A stretch of 64,000 nucleotides of DNA, from contig NZ_JBHSXL010000009.1 of the NCBI RefSeq assembly GCF_042662125.1, positions 496,001 to 560,000 on the forward strand. The letters run 5' to 3'. The position numbers were made by a program, and so were the translations under genes. The notes under the pieces were generated by a model. That model searched no databases. It was not told where the DNA came from and worked only from the letters and a program-made list of their open reading frames with translations. Each line of letters opens with the position of its first letter. Position 1 is the stretch's first letter. Positions 61,082 through 64,000 of this stretch are shown here, piece after piece. The DNA is from Halopenitus salinus (GTDB lineage: Archaea > Halobacteriota > Halobacteria > Halobacteriales > Haloferacaceae).

Positions 61082-61762
61082 TCACCGATTCGACTCGAGG
61101 AACGCGACGACGTCGGAAAGCTCCCCGCGACCGACGCCGTGGCCGCCGGGGTAGCTCCCGTAGGTGACGTCCGCGCCGATCGCTTCCAGTCGGTCGGCCG
61201 CCGCCCTCGAACGGGACTCCGGGATCACCCGATCGCCGGCGCCCGCGCCCACGAAGACCGGCTTGTCCGCGATCCCGTCGGGCTCGAGGTCGGCGTGCGA
61301 CTCCGGAAGGTAGCCGTGTAAGGCGACCACCCAGGCGAACCGCTCCGGCTCCTCGAGCAGGAGGCTCATGCTCGTGATGGCGCCCTGGCTGAACCCCAAC
61401 ACCCCGATCGCGTCGGGGTCGAGGTCGTAGGCGTCGATCGCGGCCTCGACGCTCTCGTCGATCAGATCGAGGCTCCGACGGAAGTCCTCGGCGTCCGGCT
61501 GGCTGTTCTCGAGCCCGCCCGCGGACAGATCGAGCTCGTACCAGGTGTAGCCACCCTGTAACGGATCGGGCGCGCGCAGGCTGATCACGTGGCGGTCGTC
61601 GCCGAGTTCGTTCGCGATCGGGAGGAGGTCCTGCTCGTCGGCGCCGCGACCGTGGAGGACGAAGACCGCCGGCGCGCTGCCGGCGTCGCTGTCGGCGGAG
61701 CCGTCCGAACCGGCTGGCTTCTCGGGTTCGATGTGGACGTGTTCGAGCGGAAGATCGGCCAT
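61082..61762 (-). CDS. Phospholipase/carboxylesterase (alpha/beta hydrolase)
   Basis: A 226-residue alpha/beta hydrolase of the phospholipase/carboxylesterase class. The catalytic triad is apparent: Ser in GVLGFSQGAITS, Asp in VGAGAGDRVIPESR and His in SYPGGHGVGRGEL. The oxyanion segment is VFVLHGRGADEQDLLPIANE. It likely hydrolyses short esters or lipids. A small acidic insertion follows the N-terminus (AGSDGSADSDAGSAP). It is monocistronic and divergent from dph2. Confidence 0.92.
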   Translation of the reverse strand: MADLPLEHVHIEPEKPAGSDGSADSDAGSAPAVFVLHGRGADEQDLLPIANELGDDRHVISLRAPDPLQGGYTWYELDLSAGGLENSQPDAEDFRRSLDLIDESVEAAIDAYDLDPDAIGVLGFSQGAITSMSLLLEEPERFAWVVALHGYLPESHADLEPDGIADKPVFVGAGAGDRVIPESRSRAAADRLEAIGADVTYGSYPGGHGVGRGELSDVVAFLESNR

Positions 61763-61890
61763 GGGGACCGATTGGCCGCGACACGGGATGTGCCTATCGG
61801 CTCGCGACGGGCGATCCCGTGGGGAACGTCGAACCGGCGCGTCGCCGTCGAACGCGCGATTTAACCGTCGTGGGGCGCTATCGAGCGAAC

Positions 61891-62934
61891 ATGAGCGGCG
61901 GGTCAACGGAGGGCGATCTCACGCGGACCGGGATGGCTCTCAAACACGATCGGGAGTGGGACTACGAGCTCGAGCGCGTCATCGACGCGATCGAGGAGCG
62001 GGACGCCTCGAAGGTCGGGCTGCAGTTCCCGGAGGGGCTCAAGCGTCGCGGTCCGCGGGTCGCCGACGACCTCCGCGAGCTGGCCCCCGACGACGTCACC
62101 TTCATGATCTCGGGCCAGCCGTGTTACGGCGCCTGCGACCTCGACACCTACCTGATGCGGCGGACCGACGTCTTCGTCCACTTCGGCCACACGCCGATGA
62201 AGGAGTCGGACCAGATCATCTACGTTCCCCTGTTCTCGAACGTGGACCCCTTCGACATCATGGCGGAGTCGCTCGAGGAGCTCGCGGACCCCGCCGAGGA
62301 CCCCGACGTCGGGCTCGTGACCACCGCCCAGCACATGAATCGGTTCGAGGAGATGACCGAGTGGCTGGAGGCCCGCGACTACGAGGTCCACACGCGTCGC
62401 GGCGACGACCGGCTCACGAAGGAGGGACAGGTCCTCGGGTGCAACTACGCGTCCGCGGACATCGACGCCGATCAGGTCCTCTACGTCGGCGGCGGCAAGT
62501 TCCACCCGCTCGGGCTCGCGATGGAGCATCCGGACAAACGCGTCGTGATCGCGGATCCGGTGAACAACGTCGTGAAGATCGCGGACCACGAGAAGTTCCT
62601 CAAACAGCGGTACGGCGCGGTTCACCGCGCGATGGACGCCGACAACTGGGGCGTGATCTTCTGTACGAAGATCGGCCAAGGTCGCTGGGAGCGGGCCCAG
62701 GAGATCGTCGACGCGAACGACGACGCCTACCTCATCACCATGGACGAGGTGACCCCGGACCGCCTGCGCAACTTCGACATGGACGCGTTCGTCAACACCG
62801 GGTGTCCCCGGATCACGACCGACGACGGCCCACAGTTCCACAAGCCGATGTTGACGCCCGGCGAGTATGAGGCCGCGATCGGCGAGCGGCCGCTCGACGA
62901 GATCGAGTTCGACACGTTCCACGGAACCTGGTAG
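61891..62934 (+). CDS. dph2: 2-(3-amino-3-carboxypropyl)histidine synthase (Dph2)
   Basis: A 347-residue archaeal Dph2. It is a noncanonical radical-SAM enzyme that performs the first step of diphthamide synthesis, transferring an aminocarboxypropyl group to a histidine of EF-2. The three cysteines that hold the 4Fe-4S cluster are in place: ISGQPCYGACD, VLGCNYASAD and NTGCPRITTDDG. Other typical text is DASKVGLQFPEGLKRRGPRV, FVHFGHTPMKESDQIIYVPL and YVGGGKFHPLGLAM. The ATG at 61891 is the first in-frame Met of a conserved start. Diphthine synthase, the later enzyme, is at 3186-3986. Confidence 0.95.
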   Translation: MSGGSTEGDLTRTGMALKHDREWDYELERVIDAIEERDASKVGLQFPEGLKRRGPRVADDLRELAPDDVTFMISGQPCYGACDLDTYLMRRTDVFVHFGHTPMKESDQIIYVPLFSNVDPFDIMAESLEELADPAEDPDVGLVTTAQHMNRFEEMTEWLEARDYEVHTRRGDDRLTKEGQVLGCNYASADIDADQVLYVGGGKFHPLGLAMEHPDKRVVIADPVNNVVKIADHEKFLKQRYGAVHRAMDADNWGVIFCTKIGQGRWERAQEIVDANDDAYLITMDEVTPDRLRNFDMDAFVNTGCPRITTDDGPQFHKPMLTPGEYEAAIGERPLDEIEFDTFHGTW

Positions 62935-63004
62935 CCCGCCTCCGGCTCGCCGCGGTCGGAAGGGACGCTCCCTCCCGGGCGTACTTTTCGTCTACGCCTC
63001 CCGC

Positions 63005-63469
63005 CTACGCCTTCCTCGAGTTCCCCACCGCTTTCTCCAGGAGATCGACTGCCGCGACCGGCGTTTCGACCGCCTCGACCCACGCCACCTCGTGTGTCCC
63101 GATCCCGGCGATCGGCCTGTCGTAGACCGCGCCCATTCCGATCTCGGAGAGGGTTCCCGGACCCCCGTCGAGGGCGACGATCGCGTCCCCATTCATCGCC
63201 ACGAGGGCGTTTCTCGCGTGGCCGATCCCGGTCGCGATCGGCGTCGTGACGAACGGGTTCGCCGCGTCCCGGCGGTCGCCCGGAAGGATCCCGATCGTCT
63301 CCCCCGGGTCGTCCGCCGTCCTGGCGCCGCGACAGACCGCCTCCATCGTTCCGCCGAGCCCGCCACAGACCACCGTGTGTCCGCGATCGGCGATCTCGCG
63401 GCCGACCGCCTCGGCCGTCGACTCGGCCCGCTCGTCGATCGAACTCCCCCCGATGACGCTCACGCGCAT
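63005..63469 (-). CDS. LOG-family-like protein (TIGR00725 type)
   Basis: A 154-residue Rossmann protein of the TIGR00725/LOG-like family, related to cytokinin phosphoribohydrolases. It has VSVIGGSSIDERAESTAEAV, then VVCGGLGGTMEAVCRGARTA in the nucleotide loop and VALDGGPGTLSEIGMGAVYD, which carries the PGGxGTxxE-type catalytic block (here GGPGTLSE). Members are likely nucleotide or base phosphoribohydrolases. It is convergent with dph2. The start ATG at 63467-63469 is clean. Confidence 0.87.
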   Translation of the reverse strand: MRVSVIGGSSIDERAESTAEAVGREIADRGHTVVCGGLGGTMEAVCRGARTADDPGETIGILPGDRRDAANPFVTTPIATGIGHARNALVAMNGDAIVALDGGPGTLSEIGMGAVYDRPIAGIGTHEVAWVEAVETPVAAVDLLEKAVGNSRKA

Positions 63470-63535
63470 GCCCGGCCTCGACGTGCGCGCGGCTTAGCCT
63501 CTTCGACCCGGATCATCGTCGTCGGTCGTCCTGGG

Positions 63536-64000
63536 TCATCGTCTTCGAACCGTCCACTCCCCGTCGGCCACCTCGAAGAGCGCATCGAAGAGGCCGTAGA
63601 GCCGCTCCAGCGTATCCTCGTCGTGGGCGTCCGCCGCCAGGTGGTACCACGCAAGCGCGTCGACGGCGACACACCGTCCGGTCACCTGGTCGAGAAACCG
63701 GCAGGTCCGATCGAGGTCGACGTACTGCAGGAGCGTCGAGATCGACTCGAAGCGGACGACGATGGGGACGTCCTCGTCGTGCCACTCGCGTAGCGCCTCG
63801 GTGATTCGCACGCCGAGAGTCGTCAGGTCGCCGACGGACCGGACGGTCACGACCTCGAAGGGCGATTCGTCGACGATCGGATCCGGATTGTCGATCCCGT
63901 CGCGCTTCGGGGTCACGATCCGACCCGCCTTCGGTTCGAACTTGAAGGTGTCATTCCACTGCTCGATGCACGCGCGCGGCGTTCGAACGAGGGAGACCCA
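63536..64000 (-). CDS. Conserved haloarchaeal HTR-like protein, N-terminus beyond window
   Basis: At least 154 residues of an open frame that runs off the right edge. The in-frame GTG at 63914-63916 is not the real start, because the frame continues to base 64000 with protein-like text (WVSLVRTPRACIEQWNDTFK). The visible part, VTVRSVGDLTTLGVRITEAL and VVRFESISTLLQYVDLDRTC, then FLDQVTGRCVAVDALAWYHL, resembles the C-terminal half of a RecA-like/HTR-like family (DUF7504-like, from memory). No P-loop is visible here. Partners unknown. Confidence 0.75.
   Translation of the reverse strand, partial: WVSLVRTPRACIEQWNDTFKFEPKAGRIVTPKRDGIDNPDPIVDESPFEVVTVRSVGDLTTLGVRITEALREWHDEDVPIVVRFESISTLLQYVDLDRTCRFLDQVTGRCVAVDALAWYHLAADAHDEDTLERLYGLFDALFEVADGEWTVRRR

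Overview
The window is about 64 kb of a haloarchaeal chromosome, probably Halorubrum or a close relative. The evidence is high GC, acidic proteins, leaderless genes with TATA-like boxes about 25-30 nt upstream of the start, archaeal information-processing genes (two TFB, transcription factor S, alpha-NAC, TrmI, diphthamide enzymes, an archaeal GHMP-type shikimate kinase) and many small haloarchaea-specific proteins. No plasmid, virus or CRISPR hallmark was seen.

Layout. 1-5.3 kb: topoisomerase I (cut by the left edge), a threonine-synthase-like protein that lacks the PLP lysine, diphthine synthase, and an MFS transporter with an apparent N-terminal frameshift. 5.5-8.1 kb: a lower-GC patch with a Na+/Ca2+ exchanger and two adjacent toxin-antitoxin operons (MazEF-like, then VapBC-like). 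8.1-13.3 kb: chorismate mutase/shikimate kinase operon, methylmalonyl-CoA mutase catalytic subunit, NAC-TrmI pair and transcription factor S. 13.4-24.9 kb: HyuA/HyuB operon, MFS transporters, CBS protein, enoyl-CoA hydratase, a small winged-helix-like protein, an ornithine-cyclodeaminase-family dehydrogenase, M24 peptidase and an HxlR regulator. 25-33.5 kb: the first TFB, a Nudix hydrolase, an 830-residue modular protein of unknown function, a small winged-helix regulator with a palindrome over its start, and a CbiX-DR2241 pair.

33.5-48.7 kb: amino acid permease with UspA-like partner; a three-gene MacB-type ABC unit (permease, ATPase, membrane-anchored surface protein); tRNA-Ala(GGC); SRPBCC proteins; a double WHy-domain protein; a nitrilase-family amidohydrolase; the second TFB; and an overlapping PHP / asparagine-synthase-like pair. 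48.7-64 kb: CoA-disulfide-reductase-like flavoprotein, PurL, an orphan Fbp-type ABC ATPase preceded by an iron-box-like palindrome, a divergent uracil-DNA-glycosylase-like protein, CYTH protein, FKBP isomerase, another exchanger, a Walker-A-less RecA-fold protein beside a ParA/MinD ATPase, creatininase-family amidohydrolase, YlbF-like protein, carboxylesterase, Dph2, a LOG-like protein, and a gene running off the right edge.

Genes that visibly work together: dphB and dph2 (diphthamide on EF-2), aroK2 and aroQ (aromatic amino acids), hyuA/hyuB, mazEF, vapBC, cbiX with DR2241 (siroheme/cobalamin branch), and the ABC unit at 35.8-39.1 kb. A recurring feature is short tandem repeats of 11-29 bp, found in at least nine intergenic gaps. 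No clearly new multi-gene defence or mobile system stood out. The most unusual items are the lysine-less PLP-fold protein, the modular 830-residue protein, the iron-box ABC ATPase, the palindrome-controlled winged-helix gene and the repeat arrays.
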